Made by a program: the position numbers and the translations under genes
Shown here: positions 23,034 to 34,141 of the stretch, piece by piece
How the letters are laid out: the number at the start of each line of letters is the position of its first letter
How positions within the stretch are numbered: the first letter of the stretch is position 1
Notes under the pieces: generated by a model
Seen by the model: the letters and a program-made list of their open reading frames with translations, nothing else
Told to the model about the DNA's origin: nothing
Database searches by the model: none
Assembly (NCBI GenBank): GCA_025174535.1
Contig: JALBUN010000050.1
Span: 186,001-250,000 of the forward strand
Length of the DNA stretch: 64,000 nt
Reading direction: 5' to 3'
DNA from: Cantharellus purpuraceus
Lineage: Eukaryota > Basidiomycota > Agaricomycetes > Cantharellales > Hydnaceae

Positions 23034-26000
23034 TCATGCCTGTTTTCGTTCCTCCCGTCTTCTAGCCAACTCTGCCGCTTTCTCCTCCTTGGTCATCTTA
23101 GCTAAACTTGGGGCTGCCGGCTTTTTGGGACCTTGGTGTGTCGGAGTGTCCGGTGTCTCCCAGCTTTCATCAAAAATTGGATGCGAAGTAGCGGCCAAAG
23201 TACGAGATGATGATGACCGTTGAACAGAAGACTTTGCGAATGCTGGTGTTCGTGGGGTAGCAGGTTTGTTTGCGAGACTGACAGGAGCAGGAGGATCAAA
23301 AGCGTCATCCCACCCATCATCGGCTGCGAGTCGGATATACTCGATGAGACGAATTATGAAAGCCATACCGGATACTGCTTACCTTTCACAGCTGTACTGT
23401 TCAAGATACTACTAGCAGCACCAGGTTTGGGTGAACTTGGGTATTTGCTAGTGGAGTCCGTGATTGGGGCCGTCTCGAACGCACCTACGTAAGATGTGAG
23501 TCAAAATAGGCACATCCCGAGAGGATACACTTACTCCAATCATCAGCATCAGCGTTGACGTCCATCAAATCACCATCCCATGCGTTTGTCGTTCCCACCT
23601 CTGCCTCGGTCTCTTCTAACCATTCAGCGGATAGTGAGTCGACAGGCGCTGCCGTTGAGTGAGAACTATTCCTTGCGCCAAGTTGCAATGCCTTCGCCTT
23701 GCCTGAAAGGGCTTGTGGCCCTTTTGGCGCACTAGTCGATGGAAAGGACAAGTTGGTTGTTGGGGGTGCCAATTGATCACCGTTAGCGATCGTTGATGTG
23801 GATGAAGAAGGTACAGCAGAAGGTACAGATCTTTCTGCACCTCCAATTCCTGTTTGCAACTCTCCGCTCGTAAGCTATTGGTAATGAGTAATGGAACAAA
23901 TCAATCAAAGTGCCAGTGCTATCCCAGAAGAACATGCCTTCTTGCCCAATGACGATATGGCCCAACCAGCAAGTGCGCCAGCTGCTCCAGCAGCCGAGCT
24001 TACAAGATTGGTCTGGGCTTGTTGTCCTGGAGATCCACGACTTGCATTCTCTGTAGGCTGGTCTGTCTCAGGCTGTCAATATATGGATCAACATATGGAA
24101 CGCATCAAATTGGAGTATTCATGCACCAATGAACGCGCATGCTCCTCCAATCGCTTAATAAAGTATTCCATTGTTTTAAAGGCTTGATCTCGGGCTAACC
24201 TTCGGTTGACGTACCAACCCTTAGCCATTTAGCCTAATTAGAACGGGACTACGCACTTGTGGCCGTCAATGAGCGCTCCTACGACAACAGGTAAGACACC
24301 TTTCGCGATATCTTCAGGCTCAAAGAGCTCTCCACAGGCCATAAAAGCCATCAAGCCCGCAACCCGAGCATGCACAAAACTGTCTTTTAGAGCCCGGGAG
24401 AAAGCAGGGACTAGAACTTTACGACGAGAGATGAGTGACAGGGATGGAGCGAGCCGACCAAGAAGGATTGCAGTATTTGTCCGAATAGAGGGCTCTGGGT
24501 CTGATTGCGCCCGAGCAAGATGGCGAAGTAGGTCATTGTTAAGGATCCGTGTTGATAGCTTCAAGACAGATGAGTAAAACATGAATATTTCATCCAGCTC
24601 AGCCGCCTCATACCTTCGGAGCTATAAAGATAATGGAACGGACCGTGGCCTCTCGGATAACTGCCACAGTATCCGTGAAACCAGTTTGCTAAACCTCGTG
24701 AGTTGGACGGGTCGCATCAGGAAGAATGACATACCAAATGCGGCCAGATATCTGTAACAACGACCTTTTGGTCAAGCTTTTCTACAAACTCTGATAAGTG
24801 TTCCAACAATGCCATTCGCGTCCCTCGATCAGGACTAGCGAATAGTCTAACAAGTGGTGTGAGAACCAGAGAATCATAATCCGATGGAGGAACTTTCGAG
24901 GCCAAATGCAGAATTAAGGGAAGCATCATTGGCGCGGTTGCACCCGCATGCGGTAATGCGTCAAGGAGGGAAGGAAGTATGAGATATGAAGTGAAGGAGG
25001 GAGGGAATGAATCCGAAGAGTCTTTCAAAGTCCTGGAGCATATATGAGGAAAGACTTTTATGGCCAGGAAGGACGTACCGTAACAGCTCGTTCTTCTCAC
25101 CCTCGGCTGCCAATGAGAAGTTGGTTAAGCCATTGCAGATCTTGACAAGGCGGTTTGCACTGAAGAATCCACCCGAGGAAGAACCTGTGTCTAGAAAGGC
25201 CCTGGGTGTCAACCGTGCTTTTGTGCTAGGATTAAGAAGGCGTTTGAAAGGGGTATAGAGCGGAGTAGGGATGGATCCACGTGAAGGTGGGGTTGTGGCA
25301 GAGTTAGAAGGCAGGGGATGCGTGGGATTAAAAAGGGAGTGGATCAGAAGCCCTAATCCATATGCATCGTATGTATGGGTCCCTAAGCTACTGAGGATGA
25401 GGGAGGGGGGTTCAAGTGAATGAACGCACTAGCAAACTTACTCTTTGAGAACGGACCAACCGCCTTTTGCCACCTCAGGGGACGCATACAGTGAAGCGTC
25501 AGGGACCAGTCCCCCAATTGTCTAAATGAATGGCTTCAACAAAAGAAGGGTCAAATAGCTTGCGAACGATCTTACATATAACACAGCGGCATCATCCTTA
25601 GCATTGCTCAATAACTCGAAGCCACCCAACCTCCATTCTCCCGAACTGGCAACAAATACAGAGTCAACACGCACATTACCATGTGTAGATGCGCATGAGT
25701 CGTTCACAAATGCCAACGCGGTCACGACACGGTGTAGCCCCCATATTAGCCAATCTTCTTTGCCCTGAGGACTGCTATGAAATGCCTTTGACAATGGCTG
25801 TACACGCTCCGTCACAATATGGATTGCTGTGTCAGTCTCAACCACGTCGATAAACTTAAGCACATCGGGATGTCGTATAGTTCGTAATTTGCGAAGGGCA
25901 TTTTTGGCCAGGGGAAGTTGGGACCGGTTATTATGCTGCCCGGCATCAAACACAAACACAGACACAAGGCTTGAATCGTCCTAAAGACTTGATTAGTACA

Positions 26001-26174
26001 TTTGAGCCAAGATGAAACCACCAAGCTCACACGTTTCACCGCATCATACAAACTCCAAATAGATTTACCCTCAAAAGATATGACTTTATCCCCAAGCACA
26101 AAAGGCAAAGCAATCCCAGATTTTTGAAGGAGTGAAGATGCAGCTGCAGAACCCAAATTCCTCAGGTAATCCAT
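23034..26174 (-). CDS. CEX1: SCY1-like pseudokinase with HEAT repeats (Cex1/SCYL1 type)
   Basis: Cex1/SCYL1 proteins act in tRNA nuclear export and COPI-linked traffic. Twelve inferred exons (26031-26174, 25576-25980, 25442-25521, 25079-25390, 24735-25032, 24614-24688, 24257-24558, 24127-24199, 23938-24072, 23535-23874, 23383-23484, 23034-23323) sum to 851 residues. The N-terminal kinase fold has lost catalytic motifs: HGNVRVDSVFV stands where HRD is expected, LGGFELL where DFG is expected, and FVFDAG in place of the VAIK lysine. HEAT-type repeats follow (ILPSLLDALPHAGATA, VTDIWPHLQTGFTDT, RDQAFKTMEYFIKRLEEHA). A disordered tail ends in DDGWDDAF and a basic KEEKAAELARRREERKQA helix. Intron 9 (23875-23937) appears to use a GC donor (AAG|GCATGT). 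Confidence 0.9.
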
Positions 26175-26605
26175 ACAGCATCAGTAGCTGGCGTGACGTG
26201 TTGTGACGTGCCAAAATCATGCAGGACCGCTGTGGATTAGAAGCAGATTCACCTCAAAGAAGAACAAGAAAATCTGAAAATACCTACTCTTAAAATTAGT
26301 GCCGTAATTATGGTGGTCAAACGCATAAACAGAACCTATGTGTTTGCCACTTGTTGCAAGTAAGTATGTGGGAGATTTCCAATATCTAATTTATAACAGA
26401 AGCGAGAAATAGTAACACCAGTTCTATACTCGACCGAGTCCTATTAGGATTCAGACATTCGCCAGTTTCCTATTAGAAGCCAATTCCTTGTACATGGATG
26501 GCAGCACCCTTCTCAAAGATATTCGACTGACATACACAGCACATACATTACAGTAACACAATGCAAGAAACTATCCCAAGTAGGCCTGAAACCAAAACAG
26601 CATAT
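26175..26605. other. Spacer between MCM2 and CEX1
   Basis: 430 bp holding the CEX1 promoter and the MCM2 3' UTR. No other feature is seen. Confidence 0.5.
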
Positions 26606-29600
26606 TTACAGCTCGTTGTTCGTTTTAAACACCTTAGATATCACCCCGTCACGCACAGTGTAGCCGTTCGCCGAGAAGACTCTGGAGTTCAAGAACGGCG
26701 TAGTGTCATAGATATCGTGCTCCTTGGCCTTAAGGCGACGCCTTATCAGACACAATTGTCACGTAGGAAGCAAATTACTCACTCTCTCATCCAGGTCTGT
26801 GACCTTCACCGTAACACTATCCGGCTGTTCATGCCGCCTCACCTGGTACATCCGCACTCTCTCCTTCACAATTTGCCCGAGTAGGAACGACAGTAGCTCT
26901 TCATGGTCACGCGCCTGCGATAAGTACTTCCGGAACCCACGCTCAAGCGTCTTCTTGATTGACGTTTTCTGAGCGCTCACGAAACTCCCGACTGTTACTT
27001 GAATCGCCAAGTCAACATCGTCCGCACGAACATATTCGCGTAGATGCATCTTTGCACTCGCTTCTGCCATCCGTATCATACTCTCCAAGTGTCGCACCGT
27101 TATTGGAAATGATCCAGTCGCCATGGACTCACGCCTTAGGTCTGCAAAAAGCCGCGACATCTTCTCCTGATCGAGGTCGTGCAACTTGGGCCGAATCTTA
27201 TCTCGCGCATACATTATGTATTTGCGAAGTATGTCTTGTGGTATGATCTATGAACGAAGGCCCTGTTAGCGATGCACTTTACTAAAAACACAGAACCTAC
27301 GTCGGCATCTTGGACTGATCCAACATCCATCTCTTCCTTGTCGCTTTCGAATTTTGGGTGACTCCGCAAATGGCTGTCTACGACGAACCGTGCGAGAAGC
27401 TCATCTGCTACAGGGTCGACCGTATCCTTGACCACGCACAATACGTCAAACCGCGACAGAATCGGCTCCGTCAGCTCCACATTCTGTTGGAAAGGAATAG
27501 TAGGGTTATATCGGCCTCTAATAGGATTAGCAGCAGCGATGATAGCACACCGCGCCTGAAGTGTAGTGACAATTCCAGCTTTCGCGATAGAGATAGATTG
27601 CTGCTCCATAGCCTCATGGATCGATGTCCTGTCCGCATCATTCATCTTGTCAAACTCGTCAATCAAGCAAGTTCCTTTGTCCGCGAGAACCAGCGCGCCC
27701 CCCTCAAGAGTCCACTCCCGGGTGACAGGGTCCTTCCGTACACTTGCCGTCAAACCCACAGCAGAGGCACCTTGACCCGTCGTAAATACTGCCCGGTGTG
27801 CCGTCTTCTCTACATATTTGAGAAATTGGGATTTCGCCGTACCGGGGTCACCAAGTAAGAGGACGTTGATGTCCCCCCGAATTCGGTGTTTGCGATTAAC
27901 GTCCTTAGCAACACCTCCGAACAAGGAGAGTGCGATGGCTGTTTTTATGTTCTCGTGCCCATAAATGGAGGGTGCAATGGACTTGATAATTCGCTTGCTG
28001 ATGCGCTTGTCACGAGCCAGGACGCGAATTTCCTTCTCATCCTCTTCGGTCAACCGAAAAGCAGCAAACAGATCTTCTTTCTTATTTATATGATTCGCCT
28101 CAAGCACAGTTGAGAACACCGGGAAACCATTCTTTGAGTTTAGTGATGCATCAAAATTGTTCCGGTAAATCCCTGTGATTTCCTTCAGGGTACGTGAGTC
28201 TACTGCACATAATATGTCAGATTCAGGCTCACAATTTCTTCCCCTGGTTTAGCCGAATCAATGAGGTCCCATAGCAGTATGACCTCGCGATGACGGGGGA
28301 GACGTCCCGCTGGTACCGACCCCGGCGACTCTTGCAATGTCATCCTTTGGTAATTGCGGTAGACAGTTTGCTCCGAATTCACCTGAAAAGGTCCCTTGCT
28401 TTCGCAGTTGGAACAAAAGCTAATTTTGACCTCCGTCGATGTGTCTTGGTAGAACGGGCCGAGAACTGCACCACATCTGGTGCAATCAAACTTGACATAC
28501 TTCAGTTGAGGAAAGACGCCACTGCGACGGGTGACAACGCCGGATACACGGACAAGGTTGTTGAGATTAACACGACGAAGGTCGCGCAGAGTTGAGGATG
28601 TTGGAAGCTCAGTGATGCGAACATGAATTTCCGAGTGAATACGCTCATAGTGCGGATAGTAGAGCAAGATGGCGCGGAGGGCGACCCCGTCGAAGATATT
28701 GAGCATGGGAGCGGGACAATTGGCAAGGAAATACGCCAGGATCGCTTTGGAATCCGCAAGGTGCAGGTAAGACACTTCAAGGGACTCGGCATTCACTATA
28801 ACATACATTTATCAGAAGACCGAAGGAACACATATAATAGAATATACGCACGTTCACCAAGGTTACGAATACGTTGGCCATACACGCTAGTACCATGTTC
28901 GTCAACGTATGTCATGAGGAAATTCAGGAAGTGCTTTTCAATAGTTCTTTGAACGCTTTCAGTGGCAATCCATGCCGAGATCGAGTCTGCCTTGATATCT
29001 CCGAGATGCTCAAGTGGCACGTCCTGTGAGAAGCATGTGAGCACGTATGATGCTACATTGCATGATGACCAACATCGTCTGCGCCTTCTGCATCATCAAT
29101 GTCCCTACGCTCATCGTACTGTTTCCGAGTGCGTTTTTTCATCCCCGCCAACAGCCCGCCACTAGGGTCAACATCCTCTTCGTCATCGTCATCATCTTGT
29201 AAGAATGCAGGAGCACGACTACGCTTCGCAGCTCGTGCACCACGGCCACGTCGACGATCCGCACGGTCGCGTCTCGCCATCTCCATTTCGGCTGCCCGAC
29301 GAGCAGCAGCAGATAATTCATCATACTCTCCCTCGTCGTCGATATCGGCATTGGAGTAGGTATCAAGCCTCGCATCGGGTGCATAGTCACTGCAGAAAGA
29401 TGTTTGCAACAGTGATAAGATAATCTAGAAGATCTACACACTCTTGCAAGATATTCTCGTCGAAGAGATCTTCGCCGTCCGCGTCTTCGTTATCTGGGAG
29501 GTCGGCATTGGCGTCCGGGACGCTGTCTCTATCATCCATGCCATCATCTGTGTCTGAGAAGGGTGGAGGAGGAGAAGAGGGAGGCAAAGATGATCCAGAC

Positions 29601-29763
29601 GCGTCAGAAGCGCGTCTTTGGTGGCCAGGACGTGTAGAGCCATTTGTGACACGCTGGCGACTTGACGAGCGCTGCCTCTTTGCACCTCTTGTGGTTTCCG
29701 GTGGCGATGACTGACAGTACTGTCAGGCAAAGTTGGCGAAGCGTGAAAGGGTAAACGCACCAT
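26606..29763 (-). CDS. MCM2: DNA replication licensing helicase subunit Mcm2
   Basis: Mcm2 is one of six subunits of the replicative MCM2-7 helicase, loaded at origins in G1. Inferred exons 29761-29763, 29442-29710, 29074-29389, 28852-29023, 28233-28795, 27301-28182, 26783-27247 and 26606-26728 give 930 residues. The acidic N-terminus ([29 protein letters not shown]) is the expected histone-binding type. A zinc finger follows (FDCTRCG...[10 protein letters not shown], about residue 360), then [14 protein letters not shown], which distinguishes Mcm2. Walker [10 protein letters not shown] lies near 552, Walker [10 protein letters not shown] near 616, and an arginine finger at SRFD. The first coding exon is only the ATG, followed by GTGCGT. 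Without that intron the N-terminal frame is lost; a start at an internal Met near 29539 is the alternative. Confidence 0.93.
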
Positions 29764-29976
29764 TTTTTTTCTTTTGGTTAAGCAGGACAAGGCACGGGGA
29801 GGCGCGACGCGACGAAGCGCCTACCAATTTATTTATTCCCACGGGTCACGAGAATCGCCTCGCAAGTCACAAAAAGGCTGGACGTTAGCTGATCTTTGAT
29901 ACAATTACAAGCGCAACGGTGAGGAATGCTACGACGAGTATGACGACAAGACCGTCATAATGACATCCCCTGCACT

Positions 29977-31056
29977 CTATGCAATGTTCTCGTATTCATC
30001 CATGTCGCAGATTCCAAGGTAAGTTTGTAGGGACGCCCAATCTATACCACTTTGTTTGAGGAAACCCGTTCTCATGAAGGAGAAATTATCTAATTAATTT
30101 GAGTTCTGGTGACCACGTAAGTTTCGTTGAACGACGTCAAACACACCTGTCCAGCGCACTGCAGCCTCATGTGCCAAGAAGATACTCCTTCTTTTCGCCT
30201 CTACCTGAGTTGGATCGCATGCTCCATATTTCGACATTTCATTTTGCAATTCCGAAATTTCCCTTTTCTTCGATGCGAGTTTGGTTAGTGTATTGACACG
30301 ATCAGCCTAGTAGTGGAATATGAGCTGAGCATGCAACCAGCGCTGCATCACTGGGCGAACCGTTTCAGGTCTGAGGACCTTCTCTTGTTCTATAAGGTTG
30401 CTGAGCTCTGAGATGCTTGCTTTTGCGTTTTGATGTAATCGCCTTCCAGAGTTGACTTTGGCTGTAATCTGTAATAGAGTCCTGCGTCAAATTATTGTTT
30501 TCGTTTACAGGCAAGAGCTCCGCACAATTGCACCCCTCTGAGATGGGAAGCTCCAGAAAACTATGCATATACAGTGCATATATGTTCAGTAATTAGCGTC
30601 GAGTCTTCGTGATAACAGTGAAAAGCAGTCACGGACAGTTCGACGATCCAACTTTGTCAGATTGGACCAGTCCATCATCCACGAGAGATTGCAAGACTTC
30701 CTTTACACTCTGAGAGACTAAAAATAACAGGACATGAGATTATCAACGAGCGATGACAAGATAGATCGAGACAACCGATTCCTTTCATTTTCGGAGCAAG
30801 TTTCTCGAGCTCCTTGAGCTAGTAGAAAAGACATTCAGCATCGTCAGAGATTATGATATATAATTACCTGATAGAAGTCTTTCTAAACACAACTCGAGGA
30901 TCTCAGTCAATAAATGTTTCAGACAAGGGATGACGAACTGTCTCATGAAATATTTCGAGTAACTTCACGCGCTTCTCCTCAGCAGATAAACCTCGACCCT
31001 ATGGGCGTCGAGTTTAAGGATGGCAACGTGGGTTCCCTGTGAAATGTGCTTACCAT
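29977..31056 (-). CDS. MND1: Meiotic nuclear division protein Mnd1
   Basis: Mnd1 pairs with Hop2 to help Dmc1/Rad51 strand invasion in meiosis. Nine inferred exons (31054-31056, 30939-30998, 30868-30882, 30776-30818, 30637-30717, 30526-30560, 30361-30468, 30147-30306, 29977-30089) sum to 205 residues, the normal size. The spliced N-terminus reads M-GRGLSAEEKRVKLLEIFHET, KDFYQ, LKELEKLAPKMKGI, VSQSVKEVLQSLVDDGLVQ and FFWSFPSQRGA, the diagnostic winged-helix part of Mnd1. The coiled coil follows (SISELSNLIEQEKVLRPET, LASKKREISELQNEMSKYGA), then DPTQVEAKRR and HEAAVRWTDNF. The gene is easily missed: its first exon is ATG alone and its third exon is only 15 nt. Tandem with MCM2, 213 bp apart. Confidence 0.87.
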
Positions 31057-31467
31057 TTCACACAGGAATGCCTAGTGTTCAAACGCGGTCACGTGACCGC
31101 GTTTCATAAAACAATACATTTGTGAGCTAGCTTCACACTATGTACTGGGTTCAAGTCCTATATTTCCGTGGACACCATCTAATGAAGGGTTTTAAAGCGA
31201 TGAATCACACGTTTACTGTATACAAGATGACAAGATATCTAATATAGCAGTACACCAAAATACATGGGCCTATCTCCACATAACAACCCGAGGTCGTTGT
31301 TTAAGAAAGCGCCGATAGTAGTATATGTCAACAATTACAAGCAAGAAAGCCAATCGTGAGATTCTGCGGTAGACTGGAGGAGGCACCGAGGTAAACAGAG
31401 GTGGCAGTTAGTAGCGTCGAGCCTGACATGAGTGGCACAGCGACCTACGTTCAACTTTGTTAGATAC
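31057..31467. other. MND1 upstream region
   Basis: Contains the long CACGTG palindrome at 31081-31104. Otherwise no gene is evident up to the stop codon of the small KEN-box frame. Confidence 0.5.
31081..31104. promoter_or_regulatory. 24-bp perfect palindrome centred on CACGTG
   Basis: Core CGCGGTCACGTGACCGCG flanked by AAA/TTT arms, perfect over 24 bp, lying 25 bp upstream of the MND1 start codon. It is the longest of three related palindromes in the window. A binding site for a dimeric bHLH-type factor near the transcription start is the simplest reading. Confidence 0.55.
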
Positions 31468-31857
31468 CTACTGAATGTACCCCTCTGATATATCAACCAA
31501 AGGCAGCTGGGTCAACTCTTTGGCCTTTTGGTTCACTATGTTCCGGATTATATCCTCGTCGGAGAGCCACCCGTTGGCTGGGACCATGACCAAAGTAAGG
31601 GTTCGGGAGAGTCTCTTCTTCACTGATGCCTTTGAAGCAGTATGTTTCGTAATACCTCCCTTCATAGTCGGCTTTTTTTTGCCCTTGCCTCTGGGGAATG
31701 GGGCAGGAGCTGGGAAGGGGTTCCAATTCTCCTTATTCGCGAGGGATGCGTCTGTACAGTATATCGATTTGGGAGTAGAGAACATATATGTGACACCCTC
31801 TGGCGTGCGGTGAGCTGACTCAGAGCTTGGAGAAGGATCTTGGGCGTAGTGAGGCAT
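31468..31857 (-). CDS. Small hypothetical protein with KEN box
   Basis: An intronless frame of 129 residues from ATG at 31857. I recognise no characterised family. The sequence is polar and proline-rich in the first half, with RTPEG and STPKS (possible proline-directed phosphosites) and a KEN triplet in SLANKENWNPFP, the type of degron read by APC/C-Cdh1. A basic stretch (RGKGKKK, KASVKKRL) follows, then a predicted helix DEDIIRNIVNQKAKELTQLP ending in VDISEGYIQ. Composition and motifs resemble small cell-cycle regulators, but that is inference; it might also be a chance frame. It lies between MND1 and RPS8. Confidence 0.5.
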   Translation of the reverse strand: MPHYAQDPSPSSESAHRTPEGVTYMFSTPKSIYCTDASLANKENWNPFPAPAPFPRGKGKKKPTMKGGITKHTASKASVKKRLSRTLTLVMVPANGWLSDEDIIRNIVNQKAKELTQLPLVDISEGYIQ

Positions 31858-32595
31858 AAAGCACCGGACAAAGAGAGCTTTTAAAGACCTAGCGCAGTCA
31901 AAAAATAGAGCTGTGGCGACAACCACGTTTGAATTCCAAGCTCAGGAATTCTCCGAGAATATTTCACATCAAGAGCCACAGCATTGTTCCTTTAATCGCC
32001 GATCTCGCAGATGTCAATGCGCCTAGAGACGAGAGGTAGAAGCTCTGTGGCGTGACGACCGTCATATGAACCACATAGACCTCGAGGCTGTGGAAATCAA
32101 GAAGCTTGGAGATGCGAATAACCGTTGTGAAAGCGGAGCCATGTGGTGCCATTTTTAAGGGCAGTGGACTTTGTTCAAACGTGAATGTCGGCCACAACGG
32201 CTGCACCAGCATTTCAATCTGTCAGACTGGAGTCAAACCCTTATCAAAGGGGCTTAAGAATTACGCGACGATCAGTGGATTATGACCGCAAACCGGAGCA
32301 GAGGCAGCTTAGACTCAGTGATAATGGCAGCATAGCATAGAATCCACTTCTCAGAGTAGCACTTTGGGAGAGTCTGGAGACTGGGGAAATCAACTTATTG
32401 GTATTATTACGGGTCAATGAGCCTCGATTACTAGTCGATGAAAACACCTGTAGATAATATTTTACGAGTTATGTCTTGGATCCTGATGAGCGGAGTATAG
32501 TGTGAGAGCGCCGATTAGTCGGTAAGAAGCTACGTAAGCAACTGCAAACTGCATCGCGACCTTTTCTCCGACCTCAAGCCTCAAGACAACTAACG
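31858..32595. other. Intergenic between small KEN-box gene and RPS8
   Basis: An 82-codon ATG-started frame exists on the minus strand (31964-32212), but it has no recognisable family wording and could be a 5' exon or chance. The stretch just before 32596 is expected to hold the RPS8 promoter; no clear box was identified. Confidence 0.4.
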
Positions 32596-33615
32596 ATGGG
32601 CAAGTAGTATATCACTGTTGTCGGACAGCACACTAATTGGATTCCTTACTCTCGCGGTTGATATCTGTGGCATTGTTAGGTGCGTTCTACCACTGTGTGC
32701 GAGTTCCATGTCTGACGAAGTTGGCTCATCTTAGGTATTTCCCGTTCTTCACGCCACAAGCGTTCTGCTACAGGAGCCCAGCGTGCTCATTATCGTAAGA
32801 AGCGCAAGTTCGAGCTTGGTCGTCAGCCGGCCAACACTAAGCTTGGCTCAAAACGGATACACACCGTGCGCGTAAGAGGAGGCAACGTCAAATACCGTGC
32901 GCTTAGGCTCGATTCCGGCAACTTCGCATGGGGCAGTGAACATGTGACGAGGAAGACAAGGATTATTGTTGTCGTAAGTGCCTTCCTTCCTGTCCCGCCT
33001 GCCTCTGGCTTTCATCAGGTTGTGCCAATTAGGATGTGTGCTGAATACCTTTACAGGTTTACAATGCTTCTAATAACGAGTTGGTTCGAACTAACACGCT
33101 GGTCAAAGGTGCCATTGTCCAAGTCGATGCCACCCCATTCAGGCAATGGTACGAGCAGCACGTACGTTTCAAGTAAAATATCTGTGTTTTACCCCCCTTT
33201 ATTGACCTTTTGCGTAATAGTACGCTCAGCCTGTAACCAAGCGTGCATCTAAGGCGTCGGCTCCTGCAACAGAGTCTGCCCCTGGGGAGGAGAAAAAACT
33301 ATCCAACCACGCGCAGCGAAAACTTGAGGAGAGGAAAAAGGGTTGGTCTGACTCATTAGTTCTTAATTGTAGTATTGAGAGCTATTCCATTGTAGATGCC
33401 AAAGTTGACCCTCTACTTGAACATCAATTTAGTGCTGGTCGTCTGTATGCTGTTATTTCCAGTCGACCTGGACAGTCTGGTCGTGCGGATGGCTATATTC
33501 TCGAGGGCAAGGAGCTTGAGGTTAGCTTGATCTTCCTGTTTGAGTTCCTTACTAATCCCAGTCTCTGCAGTTCTATGTAAGGAAGCTCAGGACCAGCAAG
33601 TCGAAGCACGGCTAA
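32596..33615 (+). CDS. RPS8: 40S ribosomal protein S8 (eS8)
   Basis: Structural protein of the small ribosomal subunit. Inferred exons 32596-32599, 32735-32973, 33057-33161, 33221-33341, 33396-33520 and 33571-33615 give 212 residues. The sequence matches eS8 throughout: [108 protein letters not shown] and [14 protein letters not shown]. The first exon holds only ATGG. The next base series (GCAAGT) is a GC donor, so intron 1 (32600-32734, 135 nt, longer than its neighbours) is most likely GC-AG. Ribosomal protein genes commonly have an intron right after the start codon. Confidence 0.95.
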
Positions 33616-34141
33616 GCCAGTGTAGCTGTGTGTTTACCTCGTTGCTTGTGCGCATGAACAGGACGATGGTGATGAAACATTGAAAAATAAGCTAGGGGCG
33701 AAATATGTTTAGTTGAATTTCTATACGTACTGCTTCTGTATGCCCTCGTCGCCTGAACTCTTCCATGCTTTGCGCCTGCAAGCGATGATGGCACAGCGTG
33801 AGACCGCGCGACGTTCATATCCATACGCGGCTGCGCGTGGCATCCTTCCGTCTTCATACATATTACAGCGATCTCACAGACTCACCCCAGTTCCTAAAGC
33901 TTGGTGTCACTTAGTGGCACTGTGTTCAACGGTAAGCTCCTACGGAGTTTTTTCCCTTGTCTCAGCCGGCGTTGAGCTGTCTCCGCTCCGTTTTCGTGGA
34001 ACTACGTATTGTCCATAAAGGCCACTCTTCCGTTACTGCCATCAACGTCTCAAACACGTCGCTCAGCACACTGTGCTCTGCATCGCGATGGCCCGTCAGT
34101 CCTGGGCACATCGCGTCAAGAAACCAAAGGCGAAATGGAGT
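33616..34141. other. Intergenic between RPS8 and SET9
   Basis: RPS8 3' flank and SET9 promoter. An open frame runs into the SET9 start from about 34073 (MARQSWAHRVKKPKAKW), so the true SET9 start could lie upstream of 34142. Confidence 0.4.

Noticed and set aside
32600..32734. Possible C/D box snoRNA in the RPS8 first intron
   Set aside because: A CTGA (box D-like) is present near the end, but no RTGATGA box C or pairing terminal stem could be found.
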